From NCBI GenBank assembly GCA_002070455.1, contig MWDG01000024.1, positions 1-36,082 on the forward strand: a stretch of 36,082 nt of DNA. Direction: 5' to 3'. The stretch is from Deltaproteobacteria bacterium ADurb.Bin151 (lineage in GTDB: Bacteria; Desulfobacterota; Syntrophia; Syntrophales; Smithellaceae). Each line of letters begins with the position of its first letter. Positions within the stretch are counted from its first letter, which is position 1. The position numbers were made by a program, and so were the translations under genes. The notes below the pieces were generated by a model. It was given only the letters and a program-made list of their open reading frames with translations, was not told the origin of the DNA and made no database searches. Shown here piece by piece: positions 1 to 7,728 of this stretch.

Positions 1-1541
1 TTGAGGTATTCCCAGGGATTGACGTCGCAGTTTTTGCAGGATTGGATCAGACTCATGTAGAGCGCCGCCGCGTGCCCGCCACGCTCACTGCCGACAAAGA
101 GCCAATTCTTTCGTCCCAGGGCGACCGGCCGCATGGCGTTTTCCGCGGTATTGTTGTCCGGTTTGAGAAGGCCATTGTCCAGATACCGGTAAAGCGCCGC
201 TTTCTGATTCAGGCTGTAGTCAATGGCCTTTCTCAGCGGTTCCGATGGCATCGTCTGATCGTTGAGGTTTTCCAGAGTTGCAAAAATATTATCCAGAATC
301 GGTTTGGCCTTCTCCTGCCTTAACTGATAAAGTTCTTCGGGCTTCAGAACCTTCCCTGGCGTTTCCACATCGTGATAGAGCCTTGCAATCCTGGCCAGAA
401 TGTCTGTTGCTTCCTTCGGACGGGACGACGCCGCTTCATCGAACTTCCTTCGGGCATGCGCCCAGCAGGCGACTTCGAGAATCCAGGCTCTTTTGAAAAG
501 TTCATCATATCCCCCATAAGCGTCGGCATGGACATACCCCCGGTAGCCCTCCAGAAAATCCAGAGGCCGTTTCTTGCCGCGATCCATGGAAAAATCATAC
601 ATCGTCAAAGGCGGTCCCGTTCCACCCCGGACATACACCCATAACCGGGCTTTCTTAAACTTCCCGGGATTGTTTTGATGGTCCTGAAGCGCCACCGGGG
701 TGTCATCGGTAAATATAACCCCGTTTTCCAAAACGGCTTGTCTAAAAACCGGCTTGAGAATCTTGATGCTTTCATACATCTGCATCAGCCATCCCGATTG
801 CGTCGCCCGGGGAATCTCTACCTTCTCCCGCTGAAAGATGACATCCTGACGGTACAGAGGCAGATGATCGGCAAACTTGCTGACAATCACATGGGCCAAA
901 AGCCCCACATCCGCCTTGCATTTGGCAATGGGCGAATCCGGCAGGGCGGCACAGACCACGCCATCGTTATCGGGTAGAGCATATTGGGGGCGCTTATAGA
1001 CTTTGACGAACAGCTTGCCGGGACGATATTCCAGTTTTTCAGAGACTTCCACGGCAATCACTTTCAGCGGTTCGCCCGTCAGGGGAGATACTTTCTTATC
1101 TTCCGGAATATCGATGACAATCTCCACCCGTTCCAGGTGTTCGGGAATGGGCAAACGGCCATGCTGAACTCTTTCTTTTCTTTCTTTGCCCGGTTTGGAG
1201 GAAGCAGCCTCCATTTTATCTTCAATCTCTTGGGGAGGAATCACGGCGCTTTGGGCAATGGATTCCTGAAGAATGGAATCCAGCATCATCTGGTTCGGGT
1301 CGATCTTTTCGGACTTTCGCCCGTAGATGCGGCGAATCAACTGTTCGATCTGGTGTTGAAGGGTGGATATTTGCCGCTGGTTGGCTTCACATTTAAGGGT
1401 GAGTTGTTCAATGTGCGCGTTCTTGGTTAAGAGAAGGTCGGTATTCCTGTTCTCAAGTTCCCGGATGAGATTCGCCTGATAAGCGATGATCTCGTCTTGC
1501 GATTGGGCGGCATATGGGGCCTGTGCTTTTGCGGTTATCAT
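1..1541 (-). CDS. tnpC: IS66 family transposase TnpC (C-terminus beyond window edge)
   Basis: This reading frame is open from the ATG at 1541 to the window edge (513 codons), with no stop. It encodes the DDE transposase of IS66. The N-terminal third holds a coiled-coil region followed by an IRRIYGRKSEK-like motif typical of the family. Catalytic blocks are visible: FTDDTPV (first Asp), a HADAYGGYDELF block (second Asp), an ACWAHARRKFDEA block, and DNNTAENAMRPVALGRKNW near the edge, which carries the catalytic Glu. No frameshift was found in the visible part, so the protein may be functional. A 76-bp AT-rich gap separates it from tnpB, wider than the overlap often seen in this family. Confidence 0.93.
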   Translation of the reverse strand, partial: MITAKAQAPYAAQSQDEIIAYQANLIRELENRNTDLLLTKNAHIEQLTLKCEANQRQISTLQHQIEQLIRRIYGRKSEKIDPNQMMLDSILQESIAQSAVIPPQEIEDKMEAASSKPGKERKERVQHGRLPIPEHLERVEIVIDIPEDKKVSPLTGEPLKVIAVEVSEKLEYRPGKLFVKVYKRPQYALPDNDGVVCAALPDSPIAKCKADVGLLAHVIVSKFADHLPLYRQDVIFQREKVEIPRATQSGWLMQMYESIKILKPVFRQAVLENGVIFTDDTPVALQDHQNNPGKFKKARLWVYVRGGTGPPLTMYDFSMDRGKKRPLDFLEGYRGYVHADAYGGYDELFKRAWILEVACWAHARRKFDEAASSRPKEATDILARIARLYHDVETPGKVLKPEELYQLRQEKAKPILDNIFATLENLNDQTMPSEPLRKAIDYSLNQKAALYRYLDNGLLKPDNNTAENAMRPVALGRKNWLFVGSERGGHAAALYMSLIQSCKNCDVNPWEYL

Positions 1542-1617
1542 GGATAAACGTGTAGCACATAATATTAATAATGTCAAGCACTTATATTAAATTTATTTAC
1601 TTTTTTCTCGCTTTTTT

Positions 1618-1980
1618 TCATGTTTTTTCAATGGATTTTTCGTCTGACAAATGGGCCCCAACATAGCGTTTTTCGATCCGCTTCGGCACGATGCCTTCCA
1701 GTAGTAAGGTCAGGTCACGCCGGTCGATACAACCGCTTCGGTCGGGTACAATGAACTTCCCTTCTTCCAAGCGTTTATACCACAGCGCCAGACCGTCCTG
1801 ATCCCAATACAGAAGTTTGACCATTTTGCGGTTGCCGTTGACGAACACAAACAAGGAACCGGACAGAGGATCCATCTCCAGTTCGGAACGGATGATGCCG
1901 CAAAGGCCGTCGAAAGATTTGCGCATGTCGCAGGCGCCCCGGTAAAGATAGATGCGTGTCATGGCGGTCAAGGCAATCAT
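1618..1980 (-). CDS. tnpB: IS66 family accessory protein TnpB (IS66 Orf2)
   Basis: This 120-residue protein has the hallmark IS66 Orf2 sequence: IYLYRGACDMRKSFDGL near the N-terminus, then LFVFVNGNRKMVKLLYWDQD and a GLALWYKRLEEGKF block. TnpB is needed for transposition in studied IS66 elements, but its biochemical role is not defined. Its ATG overlaps the stop of tnpA by four bases (ATGA), suggesting translational coupling. The length is normal for the family. Confidence 0.93.
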   Translation of the reverse strand: MIALTAMTRIYLYRGACDMRKSFDGLCGIIRSELEMDPLSGSLFVFVNGNRKMVKLLYWDQDGLALWYKRLEEGKFIVPDRSGCIDRRDLTLLLEGIVPKRIEKRYVGAHLSDEKSIEKT

Positions 1981-2279
1981 CGGGATGTCAGGCAGGCTAC
2001 AACGGATCGCAACGTTGTGGGGTCGAAGTTCCGCTGAACTTCAATGCAAAGATTGCCGGATACAATGCGGATGCCGGTGTCCATGCCTGAAACTGAGGAA
2101 CGAAGCTCGATGAATCCCTGCTGGTCCATTTGACGTTTTTGAATCCGGCGTCGCCAGGCGTAAAATACATTTGTTCGCATATCCCGACTCCGGCAATAAT
2201 CGGCTATGCTTAAACCGCTTGTCTTTTGTGTTTCAATCACTTCCCGCCAATGGGCATAGCGTTCTTCGATGGTCATCAT
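1977..2279 (-). CDS. tnpA: IS66 family accessory protein TnpA
   Basis: This is a 100-residue protein at the upstream position of the element, overlapping tnpB by four bases. It carries a helix-turn-helix-like N-terminal half (HWREVIETQKTSGLSIADYC, then YAWRRRIQKRQ) as in IS66 Orf1 proteins, which probably bind DNA. The two Met codons at the start make the exact initiation site ambiguous by one residue. It is intact. Confidence 0.88.
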   Translation of the reverse strand: MMTIEERYAHWREVIETQKTSGLSIADYCRSRDMRTNVFYAWRRRIQKRQMDQQGFIELRSSVSGMDTGIRIVSGNLCIEVQRNFDPTTLRSVVACLTSR

Positions 2280-2322
2280 CCCGCCTCCAGTTGAAAAAGT
2301 TTTTTCATTACTAGCGGAACTT

Positions 2323-2625
2323 CTACCCCGGCTGGTGAAAAAGGGAAAGATGGGTGGGCAAGACGGTTACGTCCCGGTACATTTCATCATATTCCCTTTT
2401 TGCTTGTGCAAGCCTTCCCCGGGCTGACGCTAAATTGCTTTTCCATTGACTGACCATCTTCCGGTATTCATCAGCCTTTTCTCTCTCCGCCCGGCCAGGA
2501 TAGCTTGTGTAAAGCTTTTCCATCTTCTGATAGGATTCGATGATCATTTCATTAAATCGTACATTTTCTTCCCGGTCCCTGATTAAAGCCTTGTGGATTT
2601 CCCGTCTGGTTTCTTTGAAGAACAT
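2323..2625 (-). CDS. Coiled-coil hypothetical protein, probably truncated by the IS66 insertion
   Basis: I do not recognise this protein. The ATG at 2625 is preferred over the ATG at 2640 because a GAGGGGG ribosome-binding site sits just upstream. About 85 residues are highly charged and heptad-like (rich in E, K, R and Q, with a KMVSQWKSNLASARGRLAQA block), predicting a single long coiled coil. The last 15 residues, starting VTVLPTHL, are encoded by what looks like the IS66 terminus and have a different composition. The natural C-terminus is therefore probably lost. The remainder of the gene, if any, would lie beyond the far end of the IS, outside the window. Confidence 0.5.
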   Translation of the reverse strand: MFFKETRREIHKALIRDREENVRFNEMIIESYQKMEKLYTSYPGRAEREKADEYRKMVSQWKSNLASARGRLAQAKREYDEMYRDVTVLPTHLSLFHQPG

Positions 2626-2640
2626 AATGCCCCCTCTCAT

Positions 2641-3000
2641 TTATCTTGAGTTATGCCCTATCTTCCTCTTTCTTATCCCCTTATCATCATTGATCAATCA
2701 TAAAGCAACTTATAAATTTGTATTAAATTCTCAGTAACTATATAACAGCATTTATAATCATCAATTCTTTTATAAGCTGAATATATGAACTACATTTTAG
2801 TATGTTTATATCTTAATTGTATCATTAATATTTAATAATGCAACAATTATTTTCATCTATTTAATATCTATTATTATCTATAATATACTCTATAACATCA
2901 TGAGCACTCTCAAACTGTCAGGAATTCCACGGATTCAAGTGACAGGGCATCAATGTCGAGGAGAGAGGCATCAAAAGTATGATCTGATATAAATGTTTTC
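2641..3000. other. AT-rich intergenic region without recognisable genes
   Basis: This stretch of about 360 bases is clearly richer in A and T than the flanking genes and full of TATA-like words. I see no ORF with a ribosome-binding site and coding character, no tRNA and no tandem repeat. It separates the IS-disrupted gene from the TetR promoter. The base composition is consistent with a horizontally acquired or regulatory spacer, but nothing specific can be claimed. Confidence 0.6.
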
Positions 3001-3040
3001 TTGACTCTTTTTAATAACACCGTTAAAATAACATTGTTAT
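3001..3040 (+). promoter_or_regulatory. Sigma-70 type promoter with palindromic operator for the TetR/GRE operon
   Basis: TTGACT at 3001-3006 and TAAAAT at 3024-3029 are separated by 17 bases, a good housekeeping promoter. An inverted repeat spans 3014-3040: ATAACAccGTTA, three A bases, then TAACatTGTTAT, with 10 of 12 positions matching between arms. It covers the -10 element, the expected position for a repressor site. The TetR-family gene starts 20 bases downstream with an AAGGAG site, so autorepression relieved by a ligand is the likely logic. The binding protein is inferred from position. Confidence 0.7.
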
Positions 3041-3060
3041 CTTTATAAAAGGAGACGATC

Positions 3061-3747
3061 ATGCCTAAAATGCCCATGACCAGGGAAGAAATAGACAACA
3101 CCAGGGCAAGGATTCTGGATACCGCTCTTGATATTATCATTACGGAAGGGTTCAACCATTTAAGTGTGCGTAAAATAGCTTCCCGTTTGGGTGTCACGGC
3201 CACAACGATTTACAATTATTACACCAATAAAAATGAAATCAATCTGATGATCCGGGTACGGGGTTTCGAGAAGCTCTATGGCCTTCTGACGAAACATGCG
3301 GCCCCTTACAAGGATATTGAAAGCAAAATAAAAGCCCTGGTTCGGGCTTATATTGAATTCGGACTGAACCATCCCAGTTACTACGATATCATGTTCAACC
3401 TGCACACTCCCAAGTATCTCGACTATGTGGGCACGGAAATCGAACCTCTCGCGTATACAGAAAAACAGAATGCGTTGAAATGCCTTTCTCTTTTTACGGA
3501 AACCATCGGCGCATACCTTCCCGTGAAAGGAAAGAGAAAGGATCATTTCATTTTATATCAGGTCGTTAAATTCTGGTCAGATCTTCACGGTTTGGTGACG
3601 CTGACAAACAGCCGACTGTTCCACGAAGTGCTGGATGATGTGGACGCTTTCATCCAGCAGCGAACTTCGGATATGATCGAAAATATCATAAAAATAAAAG
3701 CAACATTCAATGATGAACAAAAGCCTCATGAAATAAATTCAACGTGA
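3061..3747 (+). CDS. TetR/AcrR family transcriptional regulator, probable regulator of the GRE operon
   Basis: This is a 228-residue one-domain-plus-ligand-domain repressor. Residues about 8-55 form the TetR HTH (RARILDTALDIIITEGF, then VRKIASRLGVTATTIYNYY with the recognition helix). The C-terminal half is helical and contains a KFWSDLHGLVTL segment reminiscent of the TetR_C_33/WHG ligand domain. An AAGGAG site lies six bases before the ATG. The stop overlaps the region just upstream of the GRE start (18 bases before ATG 3765), so the two genes are co-transcribed. The inducer is unknown; by position it could be the hydrophobic GRE substrate or a CoA thioester, which is inference. Confidence 0.9.
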   Translation: MPKMPMTREEIDNTRARILDTALDIIITEGFNHLSVRKIASRLGVTATTIYNYYTNKNEINLMIRVRGFEKLYGLLTKHAAPYKDIESKIKALVRAYIEFGLNHPSYYDIMFNLHTPKYLDYVGTEIEPLAYTEKQNALKCLSLFTETIGAYLPVKGKRKDHFILYQVVKFWSDLHGLVTLTNSRLFHEVLDDVDAFIQQRTSDMIENIIKIKATFNDEQKPHEINST

Positions 3748-3764
3748 AAATGGGAGGGGATTCT

Positions 3765-6740
3765 ATGCAGGCGACAGCGCAAATAAATTCGAAAAGTTAT
3801 ACAAACACGCTGGCCAATCTTTTTTTTAAATTCTTTGCTTTGAATTTCAATAATCGCCCGTCATTGAAACAGTATCTGAAGGGTGATGACGGTTGGCTGA
3901 ATTTCACCTTTGGTATCAAAACGGAAAGTGGAAGCATGGAGCAGGCCATGCGATTTGAAAATGGGAAAGTCATGGTATTAAAAAATATCCCTTCCCAAAT
4001 GGATGCACAGCTTATTTTTGCAGATGAAAATGCCGTCAAGGAAGCCGCCACAAAACCTCCTAACCGGCTGATGCTGGCCCTGATGGAAAACAGAATCGTC
4101 ATGCACGGCAATCTTGGTTATCTGCAATTAATCAACTTTTACCTTTCGCTTCTCTTAAAACAAATTCATGTTGCCAAGCTGAAAAAAGAAACAAAAATGG
4201 AAAATCGGGATTACAATGCCTCGGCGGCTGCAAAAAACAGCATCGATTCCAGAAAACTGCGGCAGATCAAAGCAGCTTCTATCGATCCGGGCATCAGGTG
4301 TTTACCCGAACCTTATCTTTCGGAATATTCCCTTCATGACTTCCCTAGGTTAAAGGATTTTCTGGATATCCATTTAAAGACCCGTCCGGCAATATGCCAT
4401 GAGCGGGCTGAAATCCTGACCAGATGGTACAGGGAAAACGGGTTTGAAACCGATAAAAACGGTCAACCGTGGGTTGCCGAGCTCCGTCAGGCACAGGCAT
4501 TCAAATATCTGATGGAAAACAGAAAACCCATCATCAGAAAGAATGACTTGATAGCCGGAACCAACACCACAAAAGAAATAGGGGTCATTATCTATCCGGA
4601 TGCTCACGGCACGATGATCTGGGGAGAATTGCTGACCGCACCGTACAGACCGCTCAATCCCTATGATGTGACTGACGAAACCGTGGATGTTCTCCACAAC
4701 AGGGTGTTCCCTTTCTGGCTGCATCGCAACTTTCGTCAATGGGTAAGGGAAAAGAAAGATTATCCGCTTTGTCAAAAACTCGACGAGCGATTTGCCGCCT
4801 GCTTTTTATGGAAAACGGTTGCATTGTCGCACACCATTTTAAATTATCCTGAAATACTGAAGATCGGCACAAAAGGCATCATCGTGAAGATTGACAGGGA
4901 AATGGGAGAGACTCCGGGATCAGAAAAACAAAAGCTCGATTCATTTCTGGCGATGAAAATCACCCTTGAGGGAATCAATGCCTATGCAAAAAATCTTTCC
5001 GTTGAGGCCGCGCGTCTCGCGAAACAGGAAACGGATCCCTGCCGCAAAGATGAATTGATCCGTCTGGCCGATATCTGCCGGCGGGTTCCGGAGAATCCCT
5101 GTGTCACACTTGATGAAGCCGTCAATGCGATGTGGATCATCTGGGTCGGGGTGCACATGGAAAACACCAATGCAGGATTTTCGCTGGGACGGCTGGATCA
5201 ATGGCTGCAGCCTTATTTTCTGGCCGACATGGAAAAACTTGCCGGTGAAGAAGAAAAACGACAATACATAAAGCACGCCATTGAACTGATCGGCTGTTTT
5301 TACATGCGCTGTACGGACCATCTGCCTTTAATACCGGATATCGGCAACTACCTGTTCGGTGGAAGTTCCTCCGATCAGGCCATCACCCTCGGCGGTGTGA
5401 CGCCTGACGGTGAAGACGCGGTCAATGACATGACCTATATCTTTCTGAAGGTCACGGAAATGCTCTCCATCCGGGACCCCAATGTCAATGCCCGCTACAA
5501 CAAAGGAAAGAACAGCGAATCTTACTTGAAGCGGCTTTGTGAGGTCAATTTAAACACCACGGCCACTCCCTCCATCCACAATGACGAGGCTGTCATGGCG
5601 TCCCTTGCGGAATTCAACTATCCGGCCCAACATTTGCGGGACTGGTCGGCGACAGGCTGCGTCGAGCCCACACTCTCCGGCCGGCACATCGGACACACCA
5701 ATTGCATGATGTTCAACATGGTGGCGGCCCTGGAGATGGCTCTGAATAACGGATGGCATCCATTGATGCGATGGAATGTAGGACCCAAGACCGGCGATAT
5801 CGAAGCCGGTGATTTTCAGGACTATGAATCGTTCTTCAATGCATTTGCGGCGCAGCTTTGCTTTCTGGCCGATCAGACCTGTGGATACAACAATCTTCTG
5901 GGAGAGGCTCACCAGGTGTTGCGCCCGACCCCTTTTATCTCCGCCCTGATCGAAGGTCCGATGAAAAGCGGCAGGGACGTTACCAAAGGCGGTGCTCTCT
6001 ACAATTCGTCGGGGACCGCGTGCATCGGTCTTGCCGACATCACCGATTCGCTGATGATTATTAAAAAATTTGTGTTCGAAGAAAAGAAGGTTTCTTTCCA
6101 GGAACTGCGAAAAGCCGTTAACACCAACTTCAAAAATGATCCTGCCCTGCTTGCCTTGATCAAAAACAAGGCCCAACTCTTCGGATCCGGTGACCCGGAG
6201 GCCCTGGCGACAGCCAACAGAGTGGCTAAACTTGCCCATGACTGCTTCGGGGAACATACGAATTACCGCGGCGGCAAATACACGGCTGGATTCTGGTCCA
6301 TGTCAAACCATGTCGCATTCGGCACTCTTACCGGAGCACTTCCTTCGGGAAGACTCGCGGGCAAAGCCTTTACGCCGGGGTTGACTCCTGAACCGCATGC
6401 ATCCAAAAGCATTCTGGACAACATCCGCGATGTTGCCGGACTGGATCCAAAAAGCATGAACAACAATATCGCCTTCAACGTGAAAGTTGTGCCGGCCGCG
6501 AATGAAACGCACCAGAGAATCGTGGACAATATCTATTCCTATGTGAAGACATACTGCGACCTCGGCGGAATGCAGATGCAGTTGAATGTCGTATCGTCAA
6601 AAACACTCAGAGACGCCATGGAGCATCCGGAAAACTATCAAAATCTCCTGGTCCGCATATCCGGATACAACGCATACTTCGTGACACTCAACAGGGACAT
6701 GCAGATGGAATTGATCGAAAGAGCGGAGTTTGGCATATAG
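3765..6740 (+). CDS. Glycyl radical enzyme with N-terminal SCP2 sterol-carrier-like domain
   Basis: The protein has 991 residues from the ATG at 3765, chosen for its GGGAGGGG ribosome-binding site; a GTG at 3744 is in frame. Residues about 25-130 look like an SCP2 lipid-binding domain: GWLNFTFGIK, a MRFENGKVMVL strand pair, a SQMDAQLIFAD block and a short GN-centred turn before the final helix. A linker to about 190 leads into a full-size GRE of about 800 residues. The thiyl cysteine is Cys632 in SATGCVEPT, followed by Glu634. The radical Gly967 lies in RISGYNAYF, 25 residues from the C-terminus. The C-x-E motif is that of eliminase/decarboxylase-type GREs (glycerol and choline types, HPAD), whose reactions are dehydration, C-N, C-S or C-C cleavage. 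The substrate is unknown. The SCP2 fusion points to a lipid-like substrate, which is inference. No small subunit of the HPAD type and no microcompartment genes are nearby. Confidence 0.93.
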   Translation: MQATAQINSKSYTNTLANLFFKFFALNFNNRPSLKQYLKGDDGWLNFTFGIKTESGSMEQAMRFENGKVMVLKNIPSQMDAQLIFADENAVKEAATKPPNRLMLALMENRIVMHGNLGYLQLINFYLSLLLKQIHVAKLKKETKMENRDYNASAAAKNSIDSRKLRQIKAASIDPGIRCLPEPYLSEYSLHDFPRLKDFLDIHLKTRPAICHERAEILTRWYRENGFETDKNGQPWVAELRQAQAFKYLMENRKPIIRKNDLIAGTNTTKEIGVIIYPDAHGTMIWGELLTAPYRPLNPYDVTDETVDVLHNRVFPFWLHRNFRQWVREKKDYPLCQKLDERFAACFLWKTVALSHTILNYPEILKIGTKGIIVKIDREMGETPGSEKQKLDSFLAMKITLEGINAYAKNLSVEAARLAKQETDPCRKDELIRLADICRRVPENPCVTLDEAVNAMWIIWVGVHMENTNAGFSLGRLDQWLQPYFLADMEKLAGEEEKRQYIKHAIELIGCFYMRCTDHLPLIPDIGNYLFGGSSSDQAITLGGVTPDGEDAVNDMTYIFLKVTEMLSIRDPNVNARYNKGKNSESYLKRLCEVNLNTTATPSIHNDEAVMASLAEFNYPAQHLRDWSATGCVEPTLSGRHIGHTNCMMFNMVAALEMALNNGWHPLMRWNVGPKTGDIEAGDFQDYESFFNAFAAQLCFLADQTCGYNNLLGEAHQVLRPTPFISALIEGPMKSGRDVTKGGALYNSSGTACIGLADITDSLMIIKKFVFEEKKVSFQELRKAVNTNFKNDPALLALIKNKAQLFGSGDPEALATANRVAKLAHDCFGEHTNYRGGKYTAGFWSMSNHVAFGTLTGALPSGRLAGKAFTPGLTPEPHASKSILDNIRDVAGLDPKSMNNNIAFNVKVVPAANETHQRIVDNIYSYVKTYCDLGGMQMQLNVVSSKTLRDAMEHPENYQNLLVRISGYNAYFVTLNRDMQMELIERAEFGI

Positions 6741-6770
6741 ATATAAAAAATACTTATAAAAGAAGGCGAA

Positions 6771-7694
6771 ATGAAAATCCCGTTTATTCTGGAAATCAAA
6801 GGCAACAGCCTCGATGACGGGCCGGGTATACGGTCTGTCGTGTTCTATAAAGGATGCCCTCTGTCCTGCGTGTGGTGCCACAACCCGGAAAGTAAAAAGG
6901 CCGTTGCGGAAATATCCTTTGACGCCAAATTGTGCATTGATTGCGGCGTCTGCAGGGAGGTTTGTCCTGAAAAAGCACTTGATCGGAATAATTGTTTTTA
7001 CATTGACAGAAGGAAATGCACGCTTTGCTATCTGTGCGTTGACTCCTGTCCGTCCGGAGCGTTGGACAGGGTGGGAAAAGCAATGACGGTAAACGACATT
7101 ATGCAAAAGATCCTCCCGGACAAACCATTTTTCGAAACATCAGGCGGGGGAGTGACCCTGTCCGGAGGTGAGCCTACTCTATTTATGGAATTTACATCCC
7201 GACTTCTGCAGTCACTAAAGCAGCATAACATTCACACGCTTCTGGAAACCTGCGGTTACTTTGATATGGACATGTTTATGGACATGCTTTACCCGCATCT
7301 TGATGCAATCTATTTTGACATAAAAATCATCGACAGTGTCGCCCATAAAAAATACTGTGGACGGTCCAACGATAAGATACTTGATAATTTCAGCCGGATT
7401 ACCCGAAAAGCGAAAAAAGACAATAAAGTGCTTTTTCCGCGTATACCGCTTGTTCCTGATATGACCGATACGGAAGCAAACATGAAAGCAATCGCGATGT
7501 TTCTGAAAAGCGTGGATGTTACCGAAGCCTCACTGCTGGCCTATAATCCGTTGTGGCATGAAAAAAGCGACAAAATCGGCGTGGATGATCCATATAAAAA
7601 AAGCAAAGCCATGACTTCTTTTGGGGATAAACCTGTTCTGGAAAAATGCAAAACCATATTGATGGAGGCCGGAATATCCGAAATCAACAGTTAA
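6771..7694 (+). CDS. Glycyl radical enzyme activating enzyme (radical SAM, two extra 4Fe-4S clusters)
   Basis: This 307-residue radical SAM protein should install the glycyl radical on Gly967 of the adjacent GRE. The SAM cluster motif is GCPLSCVWC (Cys29, Cys33, Cys36; C-x3-C-x2-C). It is followed by a ferredoxin-like insert with Cys55/58/61/65 and Cys83/86/89/93, typical of activases for eliminase-type GREs and absent from the short PFL activase. A GGGVTLSGGEPT block gives the SAM-binding GGE motif. The gene starts 30 bases after the GRE stop and clearly belongs to the same operon. The DGPGIRSVVF N-terminal block is characteristic of the family. Confidence 0.95.
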   Translation: MKIPFILEIKGNSLDDGPGIRSVVFYKGCPLSCVWCHNPESKKAVAEISFDAKLCIDCGVCREVCPEKALDRNNCFYIDRRKCTLCYLCVDSCPSGALDRVGKAMTVNDIMQKILPDKPFFETSGGGVTLSGGEPTLFMEFTSRLLQSLKQHNIHTLLETCGYFDMDMFMDMLYPHLDAIYFDIKIIDSVAHKKYCGRSNDKILDNFSRITRKAKKDNKVLFPRIPLVPDMTDTEANMKAIAMFLKSVDVTEASLLAYNPLWHEKSDKIGVDDPYKKSKAMTSFGDKPVLEKCKTILMEAGISEINS

Positions 7695-7728
7695 TGGATG
7701 ATAAACAGAATGATCGGGAGGACAATGA

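Larger units (their letters stand above)
1..2370 (-). mobile_element. IS66-family insertion sequence, upstream part (left end outside window)
   Basis: Three consecutive minus-strand genes match the tnpA-tnpB-tnpC organisation of IS66 elements. The element continues beyond the left edge of the window. The tnpA-side terminus is placed at 2370 because the minus strand there begins GTAACCGTCTTGCC, similar to the GTAAGCG-type ends of this family, and because the neighbouring ORF (2323-2625) loses its coiled-coil character exactly there. The 8 bp outside (2371-2378, GTCCCGGT) would be the target duplication, but the other copy is not visible. Family assignment is firm; the exact end is inferred. 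Confidence 0.8.

Noticed and set aside
984..1430. 148-codon plus-strand open frame in the IS66 region
   Set aside because: It is antisense to tnpC, which carries all the transposase motifs in the opposite strand.
5550..6257. 235-codon open frame on the minus strand inside the GRE gene
   Set aside because: It is antisense to the conserved catalytic part of the GRE, without start signals or family resemblance.
3765..6740. Annotation as alkylsuccinate or benzylsuccinate synthase
   Set aside because: The genus impression (Smithella-like) suggests alkane activation, but the Cys-Val-Glu-Pro motif is that of eliminases/decarboxylases and no AssB/BssB-type small subunits are nearby.
3765..7694. Annotation as pyruvate formate-lyase and PFL activase
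   Set aside because: PFL has adjacent active-site cysteines and a short activase; here there is a single Cys with Glu two residues on, and the activase has two ferredoxin-type clusters.
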